In this document: in pieces, positions 36,911 to 46,523 of the stretch
How positions within the stretch are numbered: the first letter of the stretch is position 1
How the letters are laid out: each line of letters opens with the position of its first letter
From: Corynebacterium sp. J010B-136
GTDB lineage: Bacteria; Actinomycetota; Actinomycetes; Mycobacteriales; Mycobacteriaceae
Assembly (NCBI RefSeq): GCF_002967075.1
Contig: NZ_PUGE01000008.1
Span: 1 to 64,000 of the forward strand
DNA length: 64,000 nucleotides
Reading direction: 5' to 3'
Notes under the pieces: model-generated
What the model was told of the DNA's origin: nothing
Database searches by the model: none
What the model saw: only the letters and a program-made list of their open reading frames with translations
Made by a program: the position numbers and the translations under genes

Positions 36911-37492
36911 TTAATCGAACTGCAGCACCAGCCACACCATGTCATCGCCGGCAGAATATGCTGCTGAGACCGCCATGTGCAAATTGGACGGCTGCATCAA
37001 TACTGCTGCGTGTGGTTCGGAGGTACGCAGCATTTCGATAAATTCATATCCGGAGGCATCGGCAAGCGGCAAATGAGCCTGCAACATGCTGATATTTTCT
37101 TCAACTGGGTCTTCTTGCCCGGTTAAAGCATTTGTTTGTGCCTTATACTGCGTCGCGGCCTGGCGCTCTGGATATTTAATAGCCATGCCTAAGTGCTGCT
37201 CTTGACGCATCTGGTTCACTGCATCGTAGACCTCGGTTTCAATGGTCGCGAGTTTCGTCTGTACCTCGAGCGGGGGAGGCACATAATCAGGATGCCCGGT
37301 TACTGGAATTTCCTCGGAAGTATCCTCGCCGTCACCATCACCATCGGGCGACGAGGTGCCACCGGAAGCGATCGCGGCAATGAGAGTAAGCGTCAGCGTA
37401 ATCGCCGTAATTCCGATTTTAAGAAGGTTCGCGGGATTAGTACCAGAGAAAAGTTCCTGGAATTTTTTGGCGATAGACGGTGGCAATTGCAT
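36911..37492 (-). CDS. Membrane-anchored CAP/SCP-like secreted protein
   Basis: A 193-residue protein with one N-terminal membrane anchor (around GITAITLTLTLIAAI), an acidic Ser/Gly/Asp linker, and an extracellular domain. That domain has IETEVYDAVNQMRQEQHLGM and the C-terminal SEPHAAVLMQPSNLHMAVS and MVWLVLQFD, in the order seen in CAP (SCP/PR-1) domains. CAP proteins are widespread extracellular proteins of varied function. The ATG at 37492 is used, with AAAGG nine bases upstream, rather than a TTG at 37510. It lies between pncB and the divergent clpS. Confidence 0.65.
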   Translation of the reverse strand: MQLPPSIAKKFQELFSGTNPANLLKIGITAITLTLTLIAAIASGGTSSPDGDGDGEDTSEEIPVTGHPDYVPPPLEVQTKLATIETEVYDAVNQMRQEQHLGMAIKYPERQAATQYKAQTNALTGQEDPVEENISMLQAHLPLADASGYEFIEMLRTSEPHAAVLMQPSNLHMAVSAAYSAGDDMVWLVLQFD

Positions 37493-37589
37493 GTTCTTGG
37501 GCCTTTGCAAGCAGCTAAGCGGAAGGTGCAGTGCCTAACTCTAGCGAAAATCTCCTATGAAAGTAAGAAAGTTCGTTAAGCTAGGAGCC

Positions 37590-37901
37590 ATGTACGTGCA
37601 ACTAAGTTCCCCCATGGCTTCTCCGGAGCTCGATGAGGCAATAGAAGTCTCGGTGCAGTCGGAAGAAAATCTCCCGTGGATGTGCATCGTTTGGGATGAC
37701 CCTGTCAACCTCATGAGCTATGTGGCTTATGTTTTTCAAACCGTGTTGGGCTATGACAAAAAGCGCGCCAATGAATTAATGATGCAAGTGCATACTGAAG
37801 GCAAAGCCGCAGTAAGCTCAGGTGAACGTGACAAAGTCGAAGCCGACGTGAAAAAGCTGCAAGTAGCAGGGCTTTGGGCAACGATGCAGCAGGCAGGTTA
37901 A
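37590..37901 (+). CDS. clpS: ATP-dependent Clp protease adaptor ClpS
   Basis: Adaptor (103 residues) that hands N-degron substrates to ClpC/ClpA. The core [20 protein letters not shown] corresponds to the NDDxTPM-type ligand-binding region, and [19 protein letters not shown] matches the ClpS helix with its H/E metal-like residues. AGGAG at 37580 supports the ATG at 37590; an ATG at 37614 is possible. DUF2017 follows, as in other actinobacteria. Confidence 0.94.
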   Translation: MYVQLSSPMASPELDEAIEVSVQSEENLPWMCIVWDDPVNLMSYVAYVFQTVLGYDKKRANELMMQVHTEGKAAVSSGERDKVEADVKKLQVAGLWATMQQAG

Positions 37902-37908
37902 AAGATAG

Positions 37909-38445
37909 ATGCAACCATGGAGAAAGAAAAAGGCTCTATTACGCGGCGCGAAGTTTCAAACCGTCTTGGAGCCTATGGAACGAGAGGTCTTAGGAAACCT
38001 CACGTCCACCGTCAGTGAAGCCATTATTCAACGAGCGCAATCTGCTCCCAAAGATGAGCTGGCTGAAATGATGGATATGCCCAGTGGGCACAAAGAAGCC
38101 CCAGCAGATCCTTCCTTAGCGCGACTTTTTCCAGACTTTTTCGCAGAAGGCGAAGAAGAATATGACGGGGATGCAGGCTTGATGCGCAGTCTGCATGAAA
38201 ATGACATCGCCAAAGAAAAACTGCGCAACCTGCAAGTCATCAACCACGCGCTCGGGCCAGTCGGTGGGGTAGAAGTCTCCATCGAAGAAGCTGATGCGCA
38301 CGCATTTCTTGCTGGTCTCAATGACCTGCGCCTGTACTTGGCCAGCGGGCCTATTTTTAGCGAAGAAGATGAACAAAACCGCGACACTTTGGTGGAGTGG
38401 CTTGGATATTGCCAAGATTCCTTATTAGAAGCCTTAGTTGGCTAG
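37909..38445 (+). CDS. DUF2017 domain protein
   Basis: A 178-residue, mostly helical and acidic protein of the DUF2017 family, found next to clpS throughout actinobacteria (Rv1332 position in M. tuberculosis). It starts seven bases after clpS, so the two are probably co-translated. A role in regulated proteolysis is only suggested by this constant neighbourhood. Confidence 0.85.
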   Translation: MQPWRKKKALLRGAKFQTVLEPMEREVLGNLTSTVSEAIIQRAQSAPKDELAEMMDMPSGHKEAPADPSLARLFPDFFAEGEEEYDGDAGLMRSLHENDIAKEKLRNLQVINHALGPVGGVEVSIEEADAHAFLAGLNDLRLYLASGPIFSEEDEQNRDTLVEWLGYCQDSLLEALVG

Positions 38446-38497
38446 CTAAGAAAGAAGACGGCGACGTCAGCTGGAGTGGGTTAAACTAAAAGCCATT

Positions 38498-39169
38498 ATG
38501 ACTTACCCAGCACCGATTCCGCAGCCCGCCGGCAAAAGAACCTCCAACAACGGTATTTCGGCGAATTACACCAAGCGTGGCCGCATTGCCACCGGGTTAA
38601 CCTTTGCGCTCGGCTATGTTGCAGTGCTGTGGCTAGTGCATCTAGTCAACACCTTCATCTTCGGCGGCGCGCTGACGAATTTCGGTATTCACCCGCTGGA
38701 TTTCAATGGTCTGTTGGGCATTATTACCTCGCCCTTTTTACACGCTAACTTTGAGCACCTGATTTCTAACTCCATTTCAGGCGCCATCTTCTGCTTTTTA
38801 GTTGGTCTTTCTGGCCGCCGCGCCTGGTGGGAAGTCACCCTACTAGTTGTATTAATCGGCGGGATCGGCACGTGGCTGCTTGGCGGGCCCGGTACCAATC
38901 ACATCGGCGCTTCCGGCGTGGTCTATGGCTGGTGGGCCTACTTGCTGCTTCGCGGTATCTTTAACCGCTCCCTGGGCCAGATTGCTTTGGGCATCCTCTT
39001 AGGCATTTTCTACTCCGGCATGATTTTCGGGGTATTGCCAATCTATGAAGGGGTTTCCTGGCAAGCGCACCTCTTCGGTGCGGCCGGCGGTGTTCTAGCG
39101 GGTAGTGTTATCACTTCAGATGACACCAAGGCGCAGATTGCTCGTCGTAAAGCGAAGGCGGTTAGATAA
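38498..39169 (+). CDS. Rhomboid family intramembrane serine protease
   Basis: Six-helix membrane protein (223 residues). The catalytic serine lies in GASGVVYGWWAYL, the histidine in SWQAHLFGAAGG, and the helix-2 NFEHLISNS carries the conserved His and Asn of the oxyanion site. Rhomboids cut membrane proteins within the bilayer; substrates in corynebacteria are not known to me. It is followed directly by murI, as in mycobacteria. Confidence 0.92.
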   Translation: MTYPAPIPQPAGKRTSNNGISANYTKRGRIATGLTFALGYVAVLWLVHLVNTFIFGGALTNFGIHPLDFNGLLGIITSPFLHANFEHLISNSISGAIFCFLVGLSGRRAWWEVTLLVVLIGGIGTWLLGGPGTNHIGASGVVYGWWAYLLLRGIFNRSLGQIALGILLGIFYSGMIFGVLPIYEGVSWQAHLFGAAGGVLAGSVITSDDTKAQIARRKAKAVR

Positions 39170-39943
39170 GTGGACCAGTTAGCTTCCATCGGCATTTTTG
39201 ATTCAGGTGTCGGTGGTTTAACTGTTGCGCGCACAATCATGGAGCAATTGCCGCAGGAATCCATAATCTATGTTGGTGACACAGCGCATGCCCCATACGG
39301 TCCGCGGGAATTAGAAGATGTGCAAAACCTCTCGCGCGAAATCGCTGATGATCTAGTAGCGCGCGGCTGCAAGATGCTAGTGATTGCGTGCAATACCGCT
39401 ACCGCAGCATTTTTAGATGAAGCCCGTGACCGCTATGACATCCCCGTGGTGGAAGTCATCCGGCCGGCAGTGCGCCGTGCGCTGGCGACAACACGCAACC
39501 ACAAGGTCGGCGTTATCGGTACAGAGGGCACCATTAATTCCCAGGCCTACCAACGTCTTTTTGCCCGAGATGAGCAGGTAGAAGCACTTGCGGTAGCGTG
39601 CCCAGACTTCGTACCTTTTGTGGAACGCGGCATTACCTCCGGTCGGCAGATTCTGGGAGTGACAGAAGCGTATCTTGCTCCGCTGCAGGCAGCCGGGGTT
39701 GATACTTTGGTGCTTGGGTGCACGCACTACCCCTTGTTAACTGGCATTATCCAGCTGGCCATGGGGGATAATGTGACCTTGGTGTCTTCTGCCGAAGAAA
39801 CCGCCAAAGATGTTTTGCGTATCTTGACCGAGCGGGATGAGCTCGCGCCGGTGGATAATAAGCCCACCCGCAAATTTGAGTCCACGGGCGATCCAGAAAC
39901 TTTTTCGCGTCTTGCACAACGATTTTTGGGCCCTCAGCTGTAG
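39170..39943 (+). CDS. murI: Glutamate racemase
   Basis: Makes D-glutamate for peptidoglycan. Both catalytic cysteines are in place (ACNTATA and LGCTHYPLL), together with [13 protein letters not shown] at the N-terminus and [15 protein letters not shown] start, directly abutting the rhomboid gene, so coupled translation is likely. Confidence 0.96.
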   Translation: MDQLASIGIFDSGVGGLTVARTIMEQLPQESIIYVGDTAHAPYGPRELEDVQNLSREIADDLVARGCKMLVIACNTATAAFLDEARDRYDIPVVEVIRPAVRRALATTRNHKVGVIGTEGTINSQAYQRLFARDEQVEALAVACPDFVPFVERGITSGRQILGVTEAYLAPLQAAGVDTLVLGCTHYPLLTGIIQLAMGDNVTLVSSAEETAKDVLRILTERDELAPVDNKPTRKFESTGDPETFSRLAQRFLGPQL

Positions 39944-40050
39944 CTTTGCCGCGCGGTGAGGATCCCCACATGGGGCTATAGTTAGTGTCTTTGGCCGTTA
40001 GAAGGTATGTATTTCAAGCTTTTTGGCTTAATTCATGACAACATAGCCTC

Positions 40051-40818
40051 ATGAAGTTGACCATTCTAGGATGCTCGGGCAGTGTGCCCAGTCCTAATAA
40101 CCCTGCGTCAGGTTACTTGGTTTCTTTCCCAGACGCACCATCTATCGTGATGGACTTAGGTCCTGGAACCTTTGCGGCGTTGCAGGAAATCCAGGACCCG
40201 TGCGATGCACACATGACCTTTAGCCATCTGCATGCGGATCACTGCACTGACTTTCCATCGTTGATGGTCTGGCGCCGTTTCCACCCGGATGCCCCAGCTG
40301 CCTCGCGCAATTTCATGTTTGGCCCCCACGATGCCCCAACGCACCTAGGGCGAATGAGCGCGGATCATATTGATGAAGTGGATGATTTCTCGGATTCTTT
40401 CGCGTTCTCTGCCTGGGAGCACGGTAAGCGCGAGCTTATCGATGATGTCTATATGACACCTTTTCATGCCATCCACCCGATTGAGGCGTTTAGCCTGCGC
40501 ATGGAGCACTCGAAGACTGGCAAGGTAATCTGCTACACCGGTGATACCGCCTACACCGAAGATTTGGTGCCAGCAGCGCAGAATGCGGATATCTTCCTCG
40601 CGGAGGCAGCCTGGGGTTGTGAGACCGAAGGCCGCCCACAGGGCATGCACATGTCGGGCAATCAGGCCGGGCGTTTAGCAACGCTTGCCGATGTCAAAAA
40701 GCTCGTCCTGGTTCATCTGCAGCCATGGAGCGATCCGCAATCTACCCTCGATGCAGCACGTTCAGAATTTGATGGGGAAATTGTGCTGGGCGCGCCGGGC
40801 ATGGAGTTTGAACTTTAA
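40051..40818 (+). CDS. cpdA: Metallo-beta-lactamase-fold cyclic nucleotide phosphodiesterase
   Basis: A 255-residue metallohydrolase with HLHADH (metal site) in [15 protein letters not shown], a later H and D in [11 protein letters not shown], and VLVHLQPW at the end. In this position actinobacteria have the cAMP-degrading enzyme known as CpdA in C. glutamicum and Rv1339 in M. tuberculosis. If so it lowers cAMP and thereby affects the global regulator GlxR. The name rests on gene order and fold; the substrate is not visible in the sequence. Confidence 0.82.
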   Translation: MKLTILGCSGSVPSPNNPASGYLVSFPDAPSIVMDLGPGTFAALQEIQDPCDAHMTFSHLHADHCTDFPSLMVWRRFHPDAPAASRNFMFGPHDAPTHLGRMSADHIDEVDDFSDSFAFSAWEHGKRELIDDVYMTPFHAIHPIEAFSLRMEHSKTGKVICYTGDTAYTEDLVPAAQNADIFLAEAAWGCETEGRPQGMHMSGNQAGRLATLADVKKLVLVHLQPWSDPQSTLDAARSEFDGEIVLGAPGMEFEL

Positions 40819-40841
40819 CCACGCGCGGTACCCTTGAGGAC

Positions 40842-41570
40842 ATGACTGATTTTCAACGTGCTGATGGTCGTGACTTAGACCAGCTGCGAAGTGTCCGTAT
40901 TACCCGCAATTTCACCACTAATCCTGCCGGCTCTGTGCTGGTTGAGTTCGGCAACACCCGCGTGATGTGTACTGCTTCTGTGCAGCAGGGCGTTCCGCGT
41001 TTTAAGAAGGATTCCGGTGAAGGCTGGTTGACTGCGGAATACGCTATGCTGCCCTCTGCAACCCATGACCGTATGCCACGTGAGTCCATGAAGGGCAAGG
41101 TCAAGGGCCGCACTCATGAGATTTCTCGTCTGGTCGGCCGTTCCCTGCGCGCGGCGATTGATTTGAGCCAGCTCGGCGAGAACACCATCCAGATCGACTG
41201 TGATGTGCTTCAGGCCGATGGCGGCACCCGCACCGCATCGATTACGGGTGCATATGTCGCGCTTGCCGATGCCATCGCTGTCCTCAAAGACCAAGGCGTC
41301 GTTCCCGGCGAGCCACTTCTAGACCCCATCGCTGCGGTCTCTGTCGGCATCGTCGAGGGCAATGTCTGCTTAGATTTGCCCTATGAGGAAGACTCCCGCG
41401 CAGAAGTTGACCTGAATGTTGTCATGCAGGAATCCGGCAACTTCGTGGAAGTTCAAGGCACCGGTGAAAACGGTCTCTTCGGACGCGATGAGCTCAACGC
41501 CATGCTCGATGTTGCACAGAAGGGCTGCTTTGAACTCATCGCGGCTCAGCGCGCAGCACTTGGAATCTAG
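40842..41570 (+). CDS. rph: Ribonuclease PH
   Basis: Phosphorolytic 3'-5' exonuclease (242 residues) that trims the 3' ends of tRNA precursors. Typical segments are [57 protein letters not shown] and the C-terminal [17 protein letters not shown]. Five bases separate it from rdgB, the usual rph-rdgB pairing. Confidence 0.96.
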   Translation: MTDFQRADGRDLDQLRSVRITRNFTTNPAGSVLVEFGNTRVMCTASVQQGVPRFKKDSGEGWLTAEYAMLPSATHDRMPRESMKGKVKGRTHEISRLVGRSLRAAIDLSQLGENTIQIDCDVLQADGGTRTASITGAYVALADAIAVLKDQGVVPGEPLLDPIAAVSVGIVEGNVCLDLPYEEDSRAEVDLNVVMQESGNFVEVQGTGENGLFGRDELNAMLDVAQKGCFELIAAQRAALGI

Positions 41571-41575
41571 GTCGC

Positions 41576-42184
41576 ATGAAACTTCTTGTTGCATCGAATA
41601 ACGCGAAGAAACTCGGCGAGCTGGAAAAGATTCTGGCTGATGCCGGCATCGATTCCGTTGAGCTAGTTCCACTGCGTGACGTCGAACCTTATGCCGAGCC
41701 CGTCGAAGACGGACGCACCTTTGCCGATAATGCTTTGATTAAAGCGCACGCCGGCGCGAAGGCAACGGGTCTTGCCTGCATTGCTGACGATTCCGGCATT
41801 GCCGTGGAAGAACTCAACGGCATGCCAGGTGTGCTTTCTGCACGCTGGTCTGGTCAGCACGGCAATGATGCGGCGAATAATGAATTATTGCTGGCGCAGA
41901 TGGAACATGTTCCGTCCGAACGCCGCCAGGCGGCTTTTGTTTCGGTGTGCGCCTTGGTCACTCCGGCGGGCCAAGAGCACGTTGCCGAAGGACGCTGGCC
42001 GGGCACACTGCTGACAGCCCCGCGTGGTGAGGCTGGCTTTGGCTATGACCCGCTCTTCCAACCCGAAGGTGACACTCGTTCCTCCGCGGAGCTGACTGCT
42101 GAGGAAAAGAATGCCGCCTCGCACCGCGGGCGTGCATTGGCACAGTTGGTGCCGGTCATCGAAAAGCTCGCTGCCTCACGCTAG
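41576..42184 (+). CDS. rdgB: Non-canonical purine NTP pyrophosphatase (RdgB/HAM1)
   Basis: Hydrolyses dITP, ITP and XTP so that deaminated purines are not built into DNA or RNA. The N-terminal LLVASNNAKKLGELEKIL, the metal/catalytic IADDSGIAVEELNG and the GFGYDPLF substrate-binding segment are all present. Length (202) is normal. It is followed by a terminator. Confidence 0.95.
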   Translation: MKLLVASNNAKKLGELEKILADAGIDSVELVPLRDVEPYAEPVEDGRTFADNALIKAHAGAKATGLACIADDSGIAVEELNGMPGVLSARWSGQHGNDAANNELLLAQMEHVPSERRQAAFVSVCALVTPAGQEHVAEGRWPGTLLTAPRGEAGFGYDPLFQPEGDTRSSAELTAEEKNAASHRGRALAQLVPVIEKLAASR

Positions 42185-42227
42185 CTCACAAGCTTGAGAG
42201 GCAAGAAAACCTAGCTTGGGAATAGTG

Positions 42228-42262
42228 AAAGGACCGTACATTACAAAAGTACGGTCCTTTGC
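42228..42262 (+). terminator. Terminator behind rdgB
   Basis: Twelve-base-pair perfect stem AAAGGACCGTAC (42228-42239) with GTACGGTCCTTT (42249-42260) and a nine-base loop. The A-rich 5' flank means that it could also act on transcripts arriving from the opposite strand. Confidence 0.85.
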
Positions 42263-42309
42263 TTTGGGATATCCTCAGCTCATTCAGCTAAAACTTCAGG
42301 ATTGAGCTC

Positions 42310-42660
42310 TTAAAGCTGGAACATTGCCTTGACCTGGTCGCGACGCTTGATCTCCATCCAGAAGGAGAAGAAGGGGATCACACCGGCAAGAGCGGTGGTA
42401 AACCATTGGCCCACAGACCAACGTGCTTTAGGCGCCAGGTTCAAAATGGAAAGCAAGTACACCATGTAAGCAAGACCGTGAGCCTGTGCAATCAGGGTGG
42501 CCCAGTCCGGCATTTCCATGCCTATGATGTATTCCAAAATCATGCGGATAACCAGGATTACCAGGAATATACCGGTAATCGTCGCGGCAATGGTGAAGAA
42601 TTTCAATGCGGTATCAACGCGCTTCTGACGTTCTGGGTGTACCTGCTGCGGGCTAGCCAT
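42310..42660 (-). CDS. DUF3817 family membrane protein
   Basis: A 116-residue protein with three predicted membrane helices and the WMEIKRRD end typical of DUF3817. It occupies the position of Rv1342c in M. tuberculosis, next to rdgB. Function unknown. Confidence 0.85.
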   Translation of the reverse strand: MASPQQVHPERQKRVDTALKFFTIAATITGIFLVILVIRMILEYIIGMEMPDWATLIAQAHGLAYMVYLLSILNLAPKARWSVGQWFTTALAGVIPFFSFWMEIKRRDQVKAMFQL

Positions 42661-42735
42661 TTTAAAGAAAAGTCCTTTTCGGTTGTGAAGGGGTGGTGGA
42701 AACTATTGATTTCCAAGCTCTAGCTTTAATAGATT

Positions 42736-43185
42736 CTAGAAATCCACTTGATGGTCATCTCGGCGCTGCTCGGATGTTGATTGCCTCCGCCGCGGCTGGT
42801 TCAGGGCGTTGAACTCTTCAACACTTAGCTGCCTGCGTTGGGGAAGGAAGTTTTCGTCAATCTTGGTGACTTGGTCATCAGTATCTTGTGGTGCCTGGTA
42901 GACAAAGTCTTCAGTGCCGGATTGGGCAGCTTCATTTTCTGCATCAATTCGTTGATTCTCGTAATGCAGTGCCGTGCGATATGCGTAAATCACAAAGGCT
43001 GCAAAGAGCGGCCATTGAAAGGCGTATCCCAGATTTTGGAAGGTGCCCGAGCCGGATTGAAAGCGCGTCCACTGCCACCATGCAAGGCCAAGAAAGGCAA
43101 CTACGAAAAACCCGATGAGCACAAAATGCCACCATCGTGGTTTGATTTTATTTCGCTGCTGACTCACATCTTCCACCCTACCCAT
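42736..43185 (-). CDS. Conserved actinobacterial two-helix membrane protein
   Basis: A 149-residue protein with two membrane helices (about 21-39 and 53-68) joined by the motif LAWWQWTRFQSG...FQNLGYAFQWPLFAAFVIYAYR, which recurs in actinobacterial homologues, and a long charged C-terminal tail that should be cytoplasmic. It precedes the DUF3817 gene on the same strand and matches the place of lprD in M. tuberculosis. Function unknown. Confidence 0.75.
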   Translation of the reverse strand: MGRVEDVSQQRNKIKPRWWHFVLIGFFVVAFLGLAWWQWTRFQSGSGTFQNLGYAFQWPLFAAFVIYAYRTALHYENQRIDAENEAAQSGTEDFVYQAPQDTDDQVTKIDENFLPQRRQLSVEEFNALNQPRRRQSTSEQRRDDHQVDF

Positions 43186-43254
43186 GATTTTCCAAAAGCC
43201 CTATTTGCTCGATTATTAGTTTGGCCACGATTTGTTGTACTATCAATTCCGCAG

Positions 43255-43340
43255 GCGCCCGTGGCGGAATTGGCAGACGCGCTAGATTTAGGTTCTAGTG
43301 TCCTCAGGGCGTGTGAGTTCAAGTCTCACCGGGCGCACCA
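43255..43340 (+). tRNA. tRNA-Leu, anticodon TAG
   Basis: Class II tRNA of 86 bases. Acceptor GCGCCCG (43255-43261) pairs with CGGGCGC (43330-43336), the anticodon arm is CTAGA-TTTAGGT-TCTAG with TAG, a long variable arm follows (TGTCCTCAGGGCG), the T loop is TTCAAGT, and CCA is encoded. Confidence 0.97.
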
Positions 43341-43343
43341 TGA

Positions 43344-43374
43344 AAGACCACCTAATTAACTTAGGTGGTCTTTT
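43344..43374 (+). terminator. Terminator behind tRNA-Leu
   Basis: Twelve-base-pair stem AAGACCACCTAA (43344-43355) with TTAGGTGGTCTT (43361-43372), five-base loop and T run. Confidence 0.9.
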
Positions 43375-43521
43375 CTATGCCTGAAGCAATGTTGCGCTGG
43401 AAAATAGGTAGTGCGCATAAACTAATTTTGTGCGACCATGGATTAGGTAACCCTTTTCAATCAGTTCAATACATAGTGTGAGGCTTCGAGTTCATCGGGG
43501 TGTCCACGCCCTATCCAGTCG

Positions 43522-44601
43522 GTGATAATTTTGACTACTTTAATTGTGCTTGCAGTCCTCTTACTCCTCGTTGTGGTGACCATTTTTGATGGCTACTTCA
43601 TTGTTCGCACTCGAGAGGCCGCCATCGTTGAGCGCCTCGGTAAGTTCAACAAGGTCGCGCACGCGGGTTTCCACTTCAAGCTGCCTTATATTGACCGCGT
43701 TCGTGACAAGATTTCTTTGCAGATTCACCAGCTGGACGTCATGGTTGAAACCAAAACCAAAGACAACGTCTTCGTGCAGATTCCAGTAGCCGTGCAGTAT
43801 GAAACAGTCGAAGGTCGGGAGCGCGAAGCGTTCTACCGCCTATCCGACCATGAACAGCAGATTATTGCCTACGTACAGGACAACGTTCGCTCTTCGGTCG
43901 CGAACATGAATCTGGATGATTCCTTCTCTTCCAAGGACACGATTGCTCAAAACGTTGGTTTGTCCCTGCGTGACAACATGGCGGAGTACGGCTGGAACTT
44001 CGTGAACACCCTGGTGACCGATATTCGCCCTGATGCCCGTGTACGTGAATCCATGAACTCGATTAACGCGGCACAGCGTGAGCGTGAAGCAGCCGTTGCT
44101 CAAGCTGAGGCTGAGAAGATTCGCGTCATTAAAGAAGCAGAAGGTTCCGCTGAAGCCCGCAAGCTACAAGGTCGCGGTGTTGCTGAGCAGCGTAAGGAAA
44201 TTGTTGAAGGTATCGCAGCGCAGTATGAGATGTTGCGTGCCGCAGGTATTGATGAATCTCCAGAAGCTTTGATGCTGGTATCGCAGTACCTAGATGCAAT
44301 GGTGGATGTCTCCAGCAACTCCCAGTCCAACGTTTTGTTCATGCCTTCGAACCCAGGCGGGATGGGCGACATTTTCAACGGTATGCGTGATGTTCTCATG
44401 TCTTCGCACGCCCTCGATAAAAACGATGGCTCCGCAAAGGTTGCTGATAACAAGCCCCGCCAGATTTCCCAGCCGCAGCCCCAGTCCAATCCGGCACAAT
44501 CCCAGCCGAGCCAGCAGCGCCAGCAGCAGCCGCAGCAGGTTCAGTCCGCGCGTGAGTACTTCAATGAAATGCGCGACCAGCTCCGTGGTGGCGGCCAGTA
44601 A
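43522..44601 (+). CDS. SPFH/stomatin-like membrane protein
   Basis: A 359-residue protein with an N-terminal membrane segment (1-20), the SPFH (band 7) domain (IVRTREAAIVERLGKFNKVAHAG onward), a long Ala/Glu coiled coil (around 175-235) and a Gln/Pro/Ser-rich tail that ends in a short charged helix. Such proteins form large ring or lattice assemblies at the membrane and act as scaffolds for proteases and other complexes. The GTG at 43522 has no clear ribosome-binding site. It is a single gene with a terminator behind. Confidence 0.9.
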   Translation: MIILTTLIVLAVLLLLVVVTIFDGYFIVRTREAAIVERLGKFNKVAHAGFHFKLPYIDRVRDKISLQIHQLDVMVETKTKDNVFVQIPVAVQYETVEGREREAFYRLSDHEQQIIAYVQDNVRSSVANMNLDDSFSSKDTIAQNVGLSLRDNMAEYGWNFVNTLVTDIRPDARVRESMNSINAAQREREAAVAQAEAEKIRVIKEAEGSAEARKLQGRGVAEQRKEIVEGIAAQYEMLRAAGIDESPEALMLVSQYLDAMVDVSSNSQSNVLFMPSNPGGMGDIFNGMRDVLMSSHALDKNDGSAKVADNKPRQISQPQPQSNPAQSQPSQQRQQQPQQVQSAREYFNEMRDQLRGGGQ

Positions 44602-44632
44602 TTTTTAGCCCAGCGTTGAACGCTACGCATTG

Positions 44633-44660
44633 AAAAGACCCTGCTTCGGCAGGGTCTTTT
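44633..44660 (+). terminator. Terminator behind the SPFH gene
   Basis: Twelve-base-pair stem AAAAGACCCTGC (44633-44644) with GCAGGGTCTTTT (44649-44660) closed by a stable TTCG tetraloop. It can work in both directions and also closes the convergent ABC operon. Confidence 0.92.
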
Positions 44661-44683
44661 GCGATCCTCAGGGTGTGCGGTGG

Positions 44684-45409
44684 TTAAGCCCACGGGTTGC
44701 GCAGGCTGCGGCGGATAGCCCACCACGCAGCTATCGCCGGGGCTGCACCCACAGCTAGAACCAAAAGGAAGCGTTGCCAGGATTCGAGCATAATTGGGAA
44801 GACTACGTCTGGATTTTCTGCACGTTGATAAGCAGTCCAGCTCAAGTAGATCGTGACAGCAATGAGAAGGGCAAGCGCAACCACGCCTGATATTCCCATC
44901 GTCAGCAGCTGCGGCCAGCGGCGAAGCGAGATTCCCACCGCAAGGCCTGTGATGGTGAAGGTTAAGAAAGCCGACACCAAAATCAAGTAGGTCCAGGCCA
45001 CAGAAGCTGCCGTAATTCCCATATCTGGGAGCACGTATTCCGCGCCGTTGGTATCAAGATGCGTAACTGGGCCGTCAGTATTAACAAACCAGTCATACCA
45101 GGTGTAATAGGGCGAATTTCTTTGCATGATCAGCGCTGATGCAGCCGCAATCGCCGCCATCACAGCCGACCACAGAGCTGCGGTCGTAAGTGCGCCGCCG
45201 ACCCAGCGTCGAGCAGGAACGTCGAGTGCGTGGAGTTTTGGCCAGTTGTGGCCGGCAATAGTGAAGAGTAAACCGCTCAAAAATAGTCCGCCCCATGTCC
45301 ATAGCCCTCCATCGAAGGCCCACCAGCGACCGAAAGCAAGTGCGAGGGATACGACTATGAACGCGAAGAGGAATTCGCGCCGGACGGGTTTTAAGAAAGC
45401 AGCGAACAT
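44684..45409 (-). CDS. ABC transporter membrane protein
   Basis: Six-helix membrane protein of 241 residues encoded with a dedicated ATPase and a GntR regulator. No motif shows its substrate. Operons of the type gntR (YtrA)-ATPase-permease often respond to cell-wall antibiotics or lantibiotics. The ATG at 45409 lies two bases after the ATPase stop (TGAAATG); the longer reading frame would reach back into the ATPase gene. Confidence 0.75.
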   Translation of the reverse strand: MFAAFLKPVRREFLFAFIVVSLALAFGRWWAFDGGLWTWGGLFLSGLLFTIAGHNWPKLHALDVPARRWVGGALTTAALWSAVMAAIAAASALIMQRNSPYYTWYDWFVNTDGPVTHLDTNGAEYVLPDMGITAASVAWTYLILVSAFLTFTITGLAVGISLRRWPQLLTMGISGVVALALLIAVTIYLSWTAYQRAENPDVVFPIMLESWQRFLLVLAVGAAPAIAAWWAIRRSLRNPWA

Positions 45410-45410
45410 T

Positions 45411-46148
45411 TCAGTTCCTTTCGGTAGAAGCCAGCAAGTTGATAAGCGTGGGGTCATCGGCAGTCGAAATATCGATACCCTCAGCGTGTGCGCGAACAGT
45501 CTCCGAAGAAGACAAGGCTTCGGCTAGGGTGACTGCGGAAATACCGCCTAAAGCCCGCGTGTCGACGACCTTCTTCCGCGTGACAATCTCTTCAACAACA
45601 GCTGTAGAACCAGTAAGCGTTGGGAAATTCTCGCGGACGATGTCTAGTTCCACGGGGGCGGACACACTGTTGTCATAAACGGTAATGACGTGTTCAACAA
45701 GGCCGACTAAGTCCTCAGCGCGGTGCGATGCAATGACGACAATGCGGTCGGACTCGGCGAGCAATTCGATGAAGACCTCGCGCAGCATCGTTCGGGAATC
45801 GATGTCTAATCCATCGAGTGGTTCATCAAGCAGCAGCATTGGTCTATCGGATGCCAGGGTGCTTGCCAAAGTAAGCAAGCGACGCTGCCCAGCGCTTAAC
45901 GATGCAAACCGTGCCTTAAGCGAGATGTCACCGAGGATGCGCGATGCGAGCGCATCATCAAAGTTAGGACGAGCAAGGCGAGCACACGCTAAGTGGTCGG
46001 CAACCGTGTAACCCGCAAACGTCGCATCGGCAGCCGATGGCGCAATGGATGCATTGCCTTGGGCATGAAGCTTTCGCAGCAACGTGGTTTTACCCGCCGC
46101 ATTAGGGCCAATGAGGCCATATGCGCCAGGGGAGAGGTCGAGGGTCAT
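45411..46148 (-). CDS. ABC transporter ATPase with a very short N-terminus
   Basis: ATPase of 245 residues with Walker A GPNAAGKTT (18-26), signature LSAGQRRLLTLAS and Walker B PMLLLDEPLDGLD, and the H-loop in IVVIASHRAEDLV. Usually 25-35 residues with an aromatic A-loop precede Walker A; here there are 17. The start ATG overlaps the GntR stop by four bases, so the short form is likely real. The C-terminal 70 residues are an extension, perhaps for contact with the permease. Confidence 0.85.
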   Translation of the reverse strand: MTLDLSPGAYGLIGPNAAGKTTLLRKLHAQGNASIAPSAADATFAGYTVADHLACARLARPNFDDALASRILGDISLKARFASLSAGQRRLLTLASTLASDRPMLLLDEPLDGLDIDSRTMLREVFIELLAESDRIVVIASHRAEDLVGLVEHVITVYDNSVSAPVELDIVRENFPTLTGSTAVVEEIVTRKKVVDTRALGGISAVTLAEALSSSETVRAHAEGIDISTADDPTLINLLASTERN

Positions 46149-46504
46149 AGTCGGTTCCTTTCCTCATCGAGGAGACGGTTAAGTTCCGCGTCGCTTAAAC
46201 CAAGTGCGCGTGCTTCATCAAGAAGCGGACGAATAAAGCTGGCGGCAAGATTTTCGCGCCGGGTGGCACGAACTTTCTCACGAGCACCATGGACTACGAA
46301 CATGCCCAGGCCGCGACGCTTTTCGAGCAAGCCTTCATCGACAAGCAGCGTGAGCGCTTTGGCACTTGTGGTGGGGTTGACTGAATGAAAAGCAGAGAGT
46401 TCATTCGTGGACGGCGCGCGTTCGCCTTCCGGCAAAAGACCAGAAGAAATCTGGTCGCGAATACCCGCGGCGAGGCGCTGATAGATGGGTCGAGTTTCAG
46501 GCAT
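46145..46504 (-). CDS. GntR family regulator, YtrA type
   Basis: Short regulator of 119 residues: a winged helix with IYQRLAAGIRDQISSGLLPEG and APSTNELSAFHSVNPTTSAKAL, followed by a small helical C-terminus (about 50 residues) instead of a large effector domain, which defines the YtrA branch. Such proteins usually repress the ABC transporter encoded behind them. The ATG at 46504 is used; a reading-frame extension upstream runs through the operator. Confidence 0.88.
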   Translation of the reverse strand: MPETRPIYQRLAAGIRDQISSGLLPEGERAPSTNELSAFHSVNPTTSAKALTLLVDEGLLEKRRGLGMFVVHGAREKVRATRRENLAASFIRPLLDEARALGLSDAELNRLLDEERNRL

Positions 46505-46523
46505 TGGCGGCTCCTTAGGTTTA